Source: Stephanodiscus triporus | Taxonomy: Eukaryota; Bacillariophyta; Thalassiosirophyceae; Thalassiosirales; Thalassiosiraceae | NCBI GenBank assembly: GCA_036939755.1 | Contig: JALLAZ010000370.1 | Location: forward strand, 1 to 16,670 | DNA: 16,670 bases | Direction of reading: 5' to 3' | In this document: positions 1-8,180 of the stretch, piece by piece | How the letters are laid out: every line of letters begins with the position of its first letter | Position numbering within the stretch: position 1 is the first letter of the stretch | The notes under the pieces: generated by a model | The model's input: only the letters and a program-made list of their open reading frames with translations | Database searches by the model: none | Told to the model about the DNA's origin: nothing | Made by a program: the position numbers and the translations under genes

Positions 1-105
1 TTACTTAATTTAGTAAATCGTACTTAATTAAGTATTTTGGGTGCCCTGGGAGCCAATAGAGAGAGTACTCTACCTATATTTTTTTAGGGCCCTCCATAAT
101 CCATC
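1..105 (+). promoter_or_regulatory. Upstream region of the PH/NPF gene
   Basis: The sequence is AT-rich and leads into the ATG at 106. It contains a perfect 14-bp palindrome (TACTTAATTAAGTA, 21-34) preceded by a near-palindrome of related sequence (1-16). A CCAAT pentamer lies at 53-57, about 50 bp before the ATG, and a T-rich stretch lies near 78-86. CCAAT boxes are known promoter elements; that this one works is inference. The window starts here, so the promoter may be cut off. Confidence 0.35.
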
Positions 106-399
106 ATGGCCTCCCCTCCGTCCAATCCCTTCGACGGATTCGACGCCTACTCGACGGTCGCGCCGCAACCACCTCCAGTGCAGCAGCAGCAGCAGCAGCA
201 GCAAATCCCGCCGGAGGATTACAATCCCTTCGCGTTTTCGCCACCCGTCGCCGCCGCCGCCGTCGCGTCGTCGTCGTCGTCGACGACCGTGCCGCCGAAT
301 GCGATCCCACTCGAAGATTCCAATCCGTTCGCGATCGCGCAAGGCGGACCGATGATGCAACAACAACAACAACAACAACAACCGTATCAACAACATCAT

Positions 400-430
<31 letters not shown>

Positions 431-2318
431 TCGTGCCCGCGATGCCGAGCGCGATGTCTCCCTGGGCGATGCAGCAGCCGCCGCAGCCGCAGCAATTCCT
501 CGCGCCGATGGCCCCCCAGCAGCAACAGCCGCAGCCGCGGCAATTCCTCGCGCCGATGGCCCCGGCGGCGTCTCCCTGGGCGACGGTGCAGCCGGGGGGG
601 GTCGTTCCTCCTCCTCCATCCGCCACGGTAAGACAACGTCGGCTTCTCGCGACCACATTTCATTTTATTTTTCACCCTTATTTTCGCCCTCGCTTCCCGG
701 CTTACCCCCCCCCTCCCCCCCCCCCCCCCCCCCCCCCAACCGACGAAATTCGCAGGCCGTCCCCCCCGCGGCGCCCGTCTTCGACTCCATCGACGCCCTC
801 TTCGGACAGCAGCAGATGCAGCTCCACGTCCAGCAGACGAATCCGTATGCCGTCCCCGCGACGATGCAACAACAACAGCAGCAGCAGCAACAACAGCCGA
901 TCGAGATTCCGCTATTCGACTTCGAGAAGTCGTCGAACAATGACAACGACGAATCCCTCCTCGCGGAGGGACTCGCGCTCATCGACGTCGAGCTCGACGA
1001 CGAGGACGTCGACGCCACGAAGAACCTGGACGATCGGAGGAAGGACGGGGATTTCCTCGGGAGCGGCGGTAACGACGACGACGACGACGACGGCGGCGGA
1101 TCCTTCCCCCTCGGGGCGGGCGGAGGACTCGCATCGTCTCGACCGTCGCCGCAGAAGCAACGGCATCGATCCTGGGATAGGAATCCCGACCTCGCTCCGC
1201 CCCCACCGTTCAATCCCGCCCGTCGTCACGCCGAGTACCTCGCCGTCAACTCGGCCCCGGCCACGTCCTCGCCGCTACCGAGGCACGACCTCGTGCACCA
1301 CGCGGGGTACGTCCTTTCGAGGATATCCTTCCGCACGGTCCTACTTCGCAAGTGGAAGCAGACGTTCTGGATACAGTACGGGCCGTGTCAGCTGCTTTTC
1401 TTCCGTACGTTCGTCGATTACGAGGATTGGCTGAACAATCCGTACCACACGGCCAAGGCGAGGGAATTCCTGGTGAAGCTGCGGGTGGACTTCGTCGGGG
1501 ACCTGAAGAAGGCGAGCGTGATGGGATATCAGGTCACGCAGATCCGGAGGAAGCCGTACGGGAGGAATACCATGTGAGTTCCCTTCCCCTTCACTCCGAC
1601 ACGCGGACGGTCCATTATTTTTCGCTCCGCTCGCATTGGGGAGGCGGGATGGGACGGGATGGGGGGAGGGGAGAGGGGATTACTTTTTTTTCCCGTTTCG
1701 GACGTGTTTTTTCTCGCGTGCCAACTCGATTTTATTATTGCTCGCGCCTCCGTACATTCCCAACTCACGCGCCCCCCCCCCCCCCCCCCCGTCGAAAAAT
1801 AAACAACGACCGACAGGCTGCATTTCAAACTCGAAAGGTGGATGGATTACGGACCCACCATCGCCGCCGCCTTCGCGGCGCGGGAGGAGGACATGATCAA
1901 CTCGCCCAGCAACCGGCGTCGGAACGGCGACGGCGAAGGCGACGAGGACGGGTTCAACACAACCAACGACGTTTCGGCCTTGCGTAAGATCATCCTCGGG
2001 TGCATGAGGAACGCGCGGGACTTCGCGCTCATCGCGAGTCGGGAGCAGCAGTTCCGCTCGGATTCGGGGACGATCGACGTTGGGGGGATGCGCGGGAGGT
2101 ACGACGACGCCGAGCGCGATCGGGACGCTAGGGTCCCCGCCAGTAGCGGCAACATGGGATATCACCAGGCCTTCTCGGCCGAGTCCAGCCCGCGCAGACC
2201 CTTATCGCAGATGGAGCAGCAGGCGGACTCTTCCGACCGGGGATCGGAGTCGTCTCGGGATCGGGATGAGGTCGAAAAGGCGAAGGCGGTGGGCGCCGTG
2301 GTCGATCTGTTGGGATGA
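106..2318 (+). CDS. PH-like domain protein with NPF motifs (3 exons, 613 aa)
   Basis: Exons are 106-627, 756-1573 and 1817-2318. Both introns are GT-AG and the joins restore one frame (phase 0, then phase 2), giving 613 residues. The N-terminus carries three NPF motifs (residues 7-9, 40-42, 73-75), the ligand of EH-domain endocytic proteins, among Gln, His and Ala/Ser tracts. An acidic stretch follows. Residues about 355-470 look like a pleckstrin-homology fold: a GYV start, basic KWKQTFW strand, a YGPCQLLFF strand, and a closing amphipathic helix (LERWMDYG) that forms only when exons 2 and 3 are spliced, which supports the second intron. The C-terminal 140 residues are polar and end in DLLG. 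A role at phosphoinositide-containing membranes, perhaps in endocytosis, is inference; no close named relative is recognised. The start was chosen because the first NPF follows at once and the frame stays open to the donor. Confidence 0.8.
483..563 (+). repeat. 48-bp-period duplication inside exon 1
   Basis: Two 33-bp copies (483-515 and 531-563) differ at one base and encode a repeated QFLAPMAP segment with a 16-residue period. The nearby SPWA motif also occurs twice, suggesting a small internal duplication of the Gln/Pro-rich linker. Confidence 0.75.
628..755 (+). other. Intron 1 of the PH/NPF gene
   Basis: The donor is GTAAGA at 628 and the acceptor is CGCAG ending at 755. The intron is 128 bp. 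Its 3' half holds C runs at 705-713 and 715-737 (23 uninterrupted C), ending 18 bp before the exon. Removing it joins PPSAT to AVPPAAPVF in frame and avoids a proline/arginine-rich read-through. Confidence 0.8.
1574..1816 (+). other. Intron 2 of the PH/NPF gene
   Basis: The donor is GTGAGT at 1574 and the acceptor is CGACAG ending at 1816. The intron is 243 bp and splits a Met codon (AT|G). A run of 19 C (1772-1790) lies 26 bp before the acceptor. Splicing completes the last strand and helix of the PH-like domain. Confidence 0.85.
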
Positions 2319-2948
2319 GGCCCCGCCGATGAGAGACTGTTTGGAGGGCGGCAAATTAATAGAACGGAAAAGCAACACGACCGCAATAGTTATGTTCACG
2401 TGGAAAAAATCCCTGGCCGGAATAAAATAAAGAAGTACGATTAATGGCGAAGAGATGGGAGTACGGATTGTCCCTCCAGCTGAACGTCAGTTGATGGAGA
2501 TCATGGTAGCTGCTCATCCTCTTTGGCATTTTAATCAAGAACAATATATCTCCGCCCCCCGAAGTTCATCATACCCATGGTGCATTGTTCATGTGAAGGG
2601 TTAATTGTTCGGGTGAAGGATTGGCATGTTGCAAGATTTTCACATGGGTGATGGGTGCCATTTTGTCATATTTTGCTTGTTGTTTGTCCCTGCTTTCCGC
2701 TTATTGGCTCCACTGCCATGTAAGAGCACTGTTGAGGGTGATGGTTGGCTGGGGTAGAATGAACCGGTGATGCATTGGCTTTAGGCATGGTTCAGGTTAG
2801 AGGATTTGACAAGACATGATGCAGTGGTATGTGGCTTATGTGGACTCGGGGAAGGAAGTATTGAGTGGGAGAAGCAGTAACATGCAACTTCGACTCAATA
2901 ACTTTACAGTAGATAGTAGGGATGGGTAACATTTTATTATGGGAGATT
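2319..2948. other. 3' flank and unrecognised spacer
   Basis: This stretch follows the PH/NPF stop codon and runs to the transposon-like inverted repeat. It is visibly less GC-rich than the genes. AATAAA-like sequence near 2424 could serve polyadenylation. A short imperfect direct repeat (TTGTTC..GTGAAGG) lies at about 2585-2620. I see no convincing ORF, RNA gene or second half of the propeller pseudogene that sits beyond the element. Confidence 0.4.
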
Positions 2949-3046
2949 AGGTAAAATACCCAAGAATTTGAGTTGTGGCCAGCAGATTACTAGGTGTTTG
3001 TTTCTTTCAGTCAGAATCCCTCACCGATTTTCGGCCCGGTAGAATA
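2949..3046 (+). repeat. Left terminal inverted repeat
   Basis: 98 bp, starting AGGTAAAATACC and ending CGGTAGAATA. It matches the reverse complement of 4876-4973 without gaps, with about 7 differences, most within the outer 55 bp; the inner half is nearly identical. Weaker similarity may continue outward to 2941. Confidence 0.9.
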
Positions 3047-3427
3047 CACAAGTTTCTGTGGTATTTGTTTTGAAACTGTACAAGTCGCGAAAGTTGCTAT
3101 CCAAAATGCACTAGCATATAATAACAACCCGCCACAATATCACACTTTGCGTTAGAAACTGGTGAAATGTACAGGTGCAAAATAATTTGCTCCTGTTCTG
3201 TACACGCTGAATTTTGTCCACCCGTCCTGTTGATGTGAAGTGAGGGATCTTTGTTTTGGCGATTGCTAAATGCCTTCACTTGAGCTGCACCACCTTCCAA
3301 CACCATAAAACGTACAGCCACAACACCCATTTTTGCTAAACAGCGCACCACAACCAAACCAGTTGATCTCTTTTGCGCATCCAACAAATCACTCCTTTCT
3401 GTGCCCATCATCCGATTAGCATACACT

Positions 3428-4436
3428 ATGCCACGGGTAGCAAGGCGCAATCAGATGGGGCACGCCAGCAGTGATGACACATCCCCACGACATGGGTGGC
3501 GCACTGGCAAGAAAAAATCATCACCCTCCCCCAAATCGCCATGTGCCCCAAAGTCAGCAAAGGCACCACCAGCAAAGAAGCACAACACCAAAAACACCGC
3601 AAAGCCCACAGCGCTTGACCCCAAAGAAACCGCAACCACTGATAATTCTTCCACAACAAGAGCAAAGGATATTTTGACCACCCCCCCACAAGGAAAAGTC
3701 CACGCTCCAACATAGACACGCTACCTGCCGAGCGCCTTGGCACTATTGCTGATCTCCGTCGAAAAAAATCTACGACGGCTGATGTCTACGATGGTGATGC
3801 TGATTTGATGGGGGGGCTTACAGCAAGGATATTGGTAGTGGTGATGTGGTCGATGGTCAGAGTGCAGTCGCAGCAGCGGCATCGTCTACCATGTTCTCTG
3901 AGGGGGGTGGGGATTATGATGATGAGTCGACAGTTGTCAAATTACCGGACGACGACGTCGACGATGATGATTATGTGCCCATTGGCCTTGTGTTCTCTGA
4001 TGACGAAGAGTGTCTTGTCAATGTTGACGCTGATTCAGAGGACGAGCGTCTGCGATCAAGTTTTCCAAAGCCAAAGGACAAAACGCGCAAGCCAATCATT
4101 CCTGGTGGGCCACAGCCTCCGAATCTATCGAACTACCCTGAATCTCAACGCAAGGCTATCTGGGGTAAATATGTTAGGGAGAGGAAGAAGTAATGCGACC
4201 AAGAACGACATAAGAGATTGTGACAGCAAAAATCTGTATCAGCCAATGACAACAATGTTCTTACTGGTGACAGGAGAACGAAGATGTTTTGCAAAATCTG
4301 CAAGAAGTTCAATCACAACATGGTGGACTGCTACAATAACCCGGCAAATAAAAAGAGCAAGATAGCGAAACAACAGACAACATCGGAGGAGGAGATGGGT
4401 CAGTCAGATGAAGACGGCGAGGAAGGGAAGCTGTGA
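3428..4436 (+). pseudogene. Decayed element ORF: basic/acidic N-part and CCHC zinc knuckle
   Basis: Three open pieces read in one direction. The first (from ATG 3428) is Lys/Pro/Ser-rich, starting MPRVARRNQ. It shifts frame near a 7-C run at about 3680 into a segment with LPAERLGTIADLRRKK, and again near a 6-G run at about 3810 into an acidic segment (DDDVDDDDYVP, SDDEECLVN) that stops at 4191-4193. The same frame, after one more stop, continues to MFCKICKKFNHNMVDC, a perfect CX2CX4HX4C zinc knuckle, ending at 4436. The reconstruction is inference from frame continuity. The knuckle spacing is that of gag-type nucleic-acid-binding fingers. No catalytic core is seen. The role may have been DNA or RNA binding for the element. 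Confidence 0.45.
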
Positions 4437-4500
4437 ATGTGTGGGGAATTCGCATTCAGAGTTGTATGGGGGTGATATCTCTATGGTATTTCTATGTCAA

Positions 4501-4736
4501 GTGTGATATTTTAATATCGTACTACAGCAGGTGTGATATTTTAACAGTAGCAAAGTGTGATATTTTACCTTAGAAAAATCATAGGTGTGATATTCTGGCA
4601 GCTTGAAGAACAAAACTACTGCATTTTTGGGTAACAAAATTGGAACCTGGACGAAATGATATGTGTGACAATACACCAGGCCATATGACATCGGTGTGAT
4701 ATTCTGGCATATCGAAACTTATCAGTGTAATATTTT
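4501..4736 (+). repeat. Phased GTGTGATATT repeat array
   Basis: A GTGTGATATTYT motif starts at 4501, 4531, 4555, 4585 and 4694, with variants at 4663 (GTGTGACAAT) and 4725 (GTGTAATATT). Start-to-start distances are 30, 24, 30, 78, 31 and 31 bp. All copies face the same way and lie inside the right TIR. One inverted copy lies near the left end (3136-3145). Sub-terminal repeated motifs are known transposase-binding sites in several transposon families; that function here is inference. Confidence 0.75.
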
Positions 4737-4875
4737 GACTGGTAAAAATCATACGCGTGTACCTGGGATCGTAATTTAGCAATACACGTGGCACGACGCC
4801 TTCACTTGACGACAGATGTGTATAGGATGACAGCTCATCCGAAAGTGTCAAATTTTCCTGGGAAATCTCACCTGA

Positions 4876-4973
4876 TATTCTACCGGGCCGAAAATTGGTG
4901 AGGGATTCTGACTGAAAGAAACGACCACCTAGTAATCTGCTGGCCACAAATCAAAATCTATGGTATTTTACCT
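4876..4973 (-). repeat. Right terminal inverted repeat
   Basis: 98 bp, the inverted partner of 2949-3046. It ends GTATTTTACC-TA directly next to the first recognisable propeller repeat of the downstream pseudogene. Confidence 0.9.
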
Positions 4974-4985
4974 ATTTTCCCTTTA

Positions 4986-5983
4986 GGTTATTCTGTAGAT
5001 ATGTCTTCTGTCAGCAAGATTCTAGCCATTGGGGCCCCTGGGAATTGGGAGGAGAACAACCGGCCAGGATATGTGAGAGTTTTCTATCTTGAGAGTGATG
5101 GCCTTGGCTTGAGCTGGAAGCAGCTCGGCCAAGACATCACAGATGATGCAATTGGCAATCAGTTTGGGATGTATGTTTCTCTGTCCGATGATGGCAAAAC
5201 TCTAGCCGTCGGAGCCTACACTAATGATGGAAATGGAGAGGATTCGGGTTGCATCAGGATTTACCATTTGAAGGACGATGGTACATCAAGCTAGGAACAG
5301 CTCGGCCAGGATGTTTACGGTGAAGCAGCCGTCAATAATTCAGGATGGAAAGTGTCTCTGTCAGCAGATGATGCAACTGTTGTCATTGGAGCACCATGGA
5401 ATAGTGGTAATTGGTGAATTTTCGGGTCAAGTGAGGGTCTATCAAATTGATAGTGCAGGGTCAACCTGGGAACAGCTGGGTCAGGATATCAATTGAGAGG
5501 CAGCTTATGATAATCTTGGATCATCCGTAAATATATCTTCTTATGGGAGGACTCTAGCCATTGGGTTCCCTGGGGACTGGGAGGAGAATGTTCAAGAATA
5601 TATGAGAGTTTACTTCTGGAGAGCAATGGTCTTACCTGCAGTTGGGTTGAACGCAGCTGGGCCAAGATATCAAAGGAGAATCAGTTGGCGATGAGTTTGG
5701 GTTTTCTGTTTCACTCTCTGATGATGGCAAGACCTTAGCCGTTGGAGCCCCATCTAATGATGGGAATGGGTACAGTTCGGGCCATGTTCGGGTCTATCGA
5801 ATGGATGATTTCAGCACAACTTGGACACAGCTTGGTGAGGATATTGACGGAAAAGCAAGTAATGATAGTTCAGGTTCTGCTATGTCCCTGTTAGCAGATG
5901 GGATAACTGTTGCTATTGGGGCACCATGGAATGATGATAATGGGCCTTCATCAGGTCATGTGAGGATCTTCTCCATCAAATGA
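4986..5983 (+). pseudogene. Broken propeller-repeat gene (six ~50-aa repeats)
   Basis: Six copies of a repeat with consensus near G-x-S-V-S-L-S-x-D-G-x-T-L-A-I-G-A-P-x-N-D-G-N-G-x-x-S-G-x-V-R-V-Y, followed by W-x-Q-L-G-x-D-I-x-G, can be read in order. The first repeat is open upstream to the TIR (LGYSVDM). Stops interrupt it at 5292-5294, about 5415-5417 and 5494-5496, and the frame shifts near 5417 and about 5620. The last frame ends in SGHVRIFSIK and a stop at 5981-5983. The repeats resemble FG-GAP/propeller blades of large extracellular or surface-type proteins; I do not recognise a named gene. No start, signal peptide or membrane segment is present, so this is a 5'-truncated, degenerate remnant. 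Confidence 0.75.
4986..5983 (+). repeat. ~530-bp tandem duplication (three blades twice)
   Basis: Blades 1-3 correspond to blades 4-6 at DNA level. Three anchors give offsets of 532 bp (CTAGCCATTGG at 5022 and 5554), 533 bp (GATGATGGCAA at 5187 and 5720) and 530 bp (GCACCATGGAAT at 5391 and 5921). Diagnostic residues also alternate by three: the GNWEEN/GDWEEN pair, the two NDGNG repeats and the two GAPWN repeats. Confidence 0.8.
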
Positions 5984-6667
5984 TGTTAGAATCACCACAC
6001 TATGTCCACCAGCTACAGCAGTATTTGGATGCAATGGTAATGGTTAAAACGGGATTATTGTATTTCTCTCTCCTCCCGCCTCCATCTCTTCACATGATGC
6101 ACACATCCGAGTGTCCATCCACATGCTCCTCTCTCATTCATATTGACCATTCAGGCAAAAGCTGGACAGGCCACTGGATGGTTACTACTAGCATCGTATG
6201 TGCCCCTGCAGCGACTGAGGCTATCCCACCCACCTTCGCCAACCAGGTGTCGATGCTGCCATGACCGCGCTGTCTTGCTGCCATCAAGCAGCTAGGGCGG
6301 TGTCCCATGCACCAGCCCCCATCCCACAAGGCTTCTTTGCATTGATCCATTTCTACGTCTTAATGTGCACCATGTTGCCCGGCGGCCCTGAGCTACTGGT
6401 AATCAACACAAGTACCGATCATCTTATCAAAGTTGACCATGAGGAAAAGGCAGCCACGAGAACGTGTCTGCTGGGTTCACAACAAATTGCGAAACACAGC
6501 CAACTCTATTCATCAACAGTGGTGCGCCATGCTAATATTTGCATACACCTACAACATCATCTTAAGAAAACAAAACATGCACTACTAGCGAGAAGACTTT
6601 AGCCTAACAAAGGCTCGCGATGGGAGACATGGGAGAGTTAATGTGATTTTTAATTATTGGTTTCACT
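5984..6667. other. Spacer with no recognised gene
   Basis: This lies between the propeller remnant and the AGFG-like gene's 3' end. Short ORFs exist on both strands (up to about 113 codons), but none has recognisable motifs or biased composition. Part of it must be the 3' UTR of the minus-strand gene. It could be decayed repeat sequence; I see no terminal repeats. Confidence 0.35.
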
Positions 6668-6686
6668 CCCCCCCCCCCCCCCCCCC
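6668..6686. repeat. 19-bp C homopolymer
   Basis: Nineteen consecutive C on the plus strand, ten bases beyond the stop codon of the minus-strand AGFG-like gene, so a G run in its 3' UTR. Runs this long often vary or are mis-sequenced. Confidence 0.9.
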
Positions 6687-6695
6687 TTTACCACC

Positions 6696-8180
6696 CTAGA
6701 ACCCCAACCCGGCGAATGGATCGGGCTTACTGTTACCCGATTGAACAGCAGCGGCGGCAGCGTTTGCGCTGGGTATGAAGCCGCCGAAGCCGACGGCGGC
6801 GGCGGCGCCCCCCGCTCCCTGTCGCATCCCCTCGGCGACGTTGGTGGTGGGCCGAACCGACGTCGCCGCGTGTCCGTTATTGTTGTTGTTGATGATGGCG
6901 TTGTTGCCGCCCATCATCCCGCCGTTGAAGAATGGCTGATGTTGTTGTTGATGATGTGGCCTCAGCTGCTGCTGCGTCATCATATCATTGTTGGGGTTCA
7001 TCATCGTCATCATCATCGTTGGCTGCAGCTGCTGCTGCCGCTGCTGCTGCTGATGCTGATATTGAAATTGAAGCTGCTGCTGTTGATACTGAAGTTGCCA
7101 TTGTTGGCCGACGGGAGGAGCGGACGCGCCCGTATCATAGTAGGACGACGATGATGCGATGCCGTTCGTCGCGTTCCCATTGTTCGCATTCATCACTGGC
7201 ATCGCCTTGCCCATGATGTTGTTTCTTGAGTTGACATCATATCCGGCGCCGAGGCCGTTCATTGCAATTGCATTTACGCTGTTGAAACTCCCGCCGTTCA
7301 TAAACATCGCATTGTCGACGCCTTTAGCTGCCGTGCCCACGGACATCGCCGACGACGCAAAAGGGTCGACGACTGAGGAAGGAGCAGCGGCCACGGCAAC
7401 GGCGCCGCCGAAGAAGGGGTCGAACGATCCCGTTCCGTCGGGGGCGGTCGTCGGCGGAGCAGTCGCCGACGCCGGGGGGGGTGGCGCCGCCGCCGGCGCA
7501 ACGCGACCGCCGTCGCCGGAGAAGGGATCGAAGAACGGATCGCCATCCGACGACCCCGACGGCGGCGGCGGCGCGACGGGCGCGTCGTCGAACGCGCCGA
7601 AAAAGTCCAGGAGGTCCGGAGCCGGAGCGGCCGCCCGCGATGGCGGCGGCGCGACGGGGGGGGCGGCGGGTGCCGCGACGGGGGCGAGTCGTCGGGCCTG
7701 TGGCGCGGCGGCGATCGTCGTCGTCGTCGTCGTCGTCGTCGTCCTTCGGCATTCGTTGTCGCCGCCCTCTTCCCCCTCCCCCTCCCCCCCCTCCCTGTAG
7801 TACCTCCTATTCTCGTACGCCTCCACCACGAACCTCTTGAAGACATTGACGTCGCTCCCCTCCATGGGCCTCCCCCCCGTCCCCGGCGGCGGGGCGTTCC
7901 CGAGCCACACCGTCCTCGCCCTGTCGTTCCCGCCGGTATTCGGGCTCGAGAGCGCCAGCACCTCCCCGGACGTCCACGAGCTCATCGATAGCGACTTGCA
8001 CCGGTGCGACACGGCCTGGTGCGCCGACTTGCACACGTCGCATACGAAGGTGTTGTACTTGACGCACACGGTCGAGAAGCCGTACCTGGAGAGCGTGCCG
8101 CAGTTCGGGCAGGTCGTGTTCTGGGGGAGGCGGGATAGACGCTTCACGGCCGTCTCGGGGGAGGACGTCGCCCCTGGCAT
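6696..8180 (-). CDS. ArfGAP-fold protein of AGFG/Hrb type with DPF motifs (494 aa)
   Basis: A single open frame from ATG at 8180 to TAG at 6696. Residues about 10-130 look like an ArfGAP zinc domain: C24-X2-C27 and C47-X2-C50, then SHRCKSLSMSSWTSGEV, a WLG near 92-94 and a closing AYENRRYY helix. This pattern is closer to AGFG1/Hrb than to classical ArfGAPs. The central gap is 19 residues instead of the usual 16, and the position after CX2C where the arginine finger is expected reads A-H-Q, so GAP activity may be absent. The remainder is low-complexity (Thr, Gln, Asn, Met) with repeated DPF motifs and a DLLDFFGAF motif, ending DPFAGLGF. DPF/FxxF-type motifs bind clathrin-adaptor ear domains, so an endocytic or vesicle-coat adaptor role is likely. 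AGFG1 also has nucleoporin-like FG repeats; few are seen here. Confidence 0.8.
   Translation of the reverse strand: MPGATSSPETAVKRLSRLPQNTTCPNCGTLSRYGFSTVCVKYNTFVCDVCKSAHQAVSHRCKSLSMSSWTSGEVLALSSPNTGGNDRARTVWLGNAPPPGTGGRPMEGSDVNVFKRFVVEAYENRRYYREGGEGEGEEGGDNECRRTTTTTTTTTIAAAPQARRLAPVAAPAAPPVAPPPSRAAAPAPDLLDFFGAFDDAPVAPPPPSGSSDGDPFFDPFSGDGGRVAPAAAPPPPASATAPPTTAPDGTGSFDPFFGGAVAVAAAPSSVVDPFASSAMSVGTAAKGVDNAMFMNGGSFNSVNAIAMNGLGAGYDVNSRNNIMGKAMPVMNANNGNATNGIASSSSYYDTGASAPPVGQQWQLQYQQQQLQFQYQHQQQQRQQQLQPTMMMTMMNPNNDMMTQQQLRPHHQQQHQPFFNGGMMGGNNAIINNNNNGHAATSVRPTTNVAEGMRQGAGGAAAAVGFGGFIPSANAAAAAVQSGNSKPDPFAGLGF

Larger units (their letters stand above)
2949..4973. mobile_element. TIR-bounded DNA transposon-like element, probably non-autonomous
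   Basis: The interval is bounded by two inverted copies of a 98-bp sequence that align without gaps with about 7 mismatches. It is about 2.0 kb. The ends read TA-GGTAAAATACC and its complement, so a TA dinucleotide flanks both sides; no longer target-site duplication is evident. Inside are a decayed ORF with basic, acidic and zinc-knuckle parts (3428-4436) and an array of GTGTGATATT repeats (4501-4736). No DDE, RNase H or reverse transcriptase core is recognisable, so it looks like an internally deleted or non-autonomous copy. Long TIRs occur in Mutator-like and other cut-and-paste elements, but the family cannot be assigned from what is visible. Confidence 0.75.

Noticed and set aside
2500..2948. 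Left half of the propeller pseudogene beyond the element
   Set aside because: None of the GAP-x-ND or QLGxD repeat signatures can be read in any plus-strand frame there.
2937..2951. Four-base or longer target-site duplication at the element ends
   Set aside because: Flanks (TTAT left, TTTA right, if the ends lie at GGGA/TCCC) do not match; only TA is shared.
3097..3450. 117-codon minus-strand ORF containing M-G-T-E-R-S-D, faintly like the piggyBac MGGVDRSD signature
   Set aside because: No flanking transposase blocks follow, the element ends lack CCC/TTAA features of piggyBac, and the plus-strand frames carry clearer motifs.
4501..4736. CRISPR array
   Set aside because: Repeat units are only about 10-12 bp, spacing is irregular (24 to 78 bp), and the locus is eukaryotic inside a TIR element.
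7159..7800. 213-codon plus-strand ORF opposite the AGFG-like gene
   Set aside because: Ala/Gly/Pro low-complexity antisense shadow of GC-rich coding DNA.
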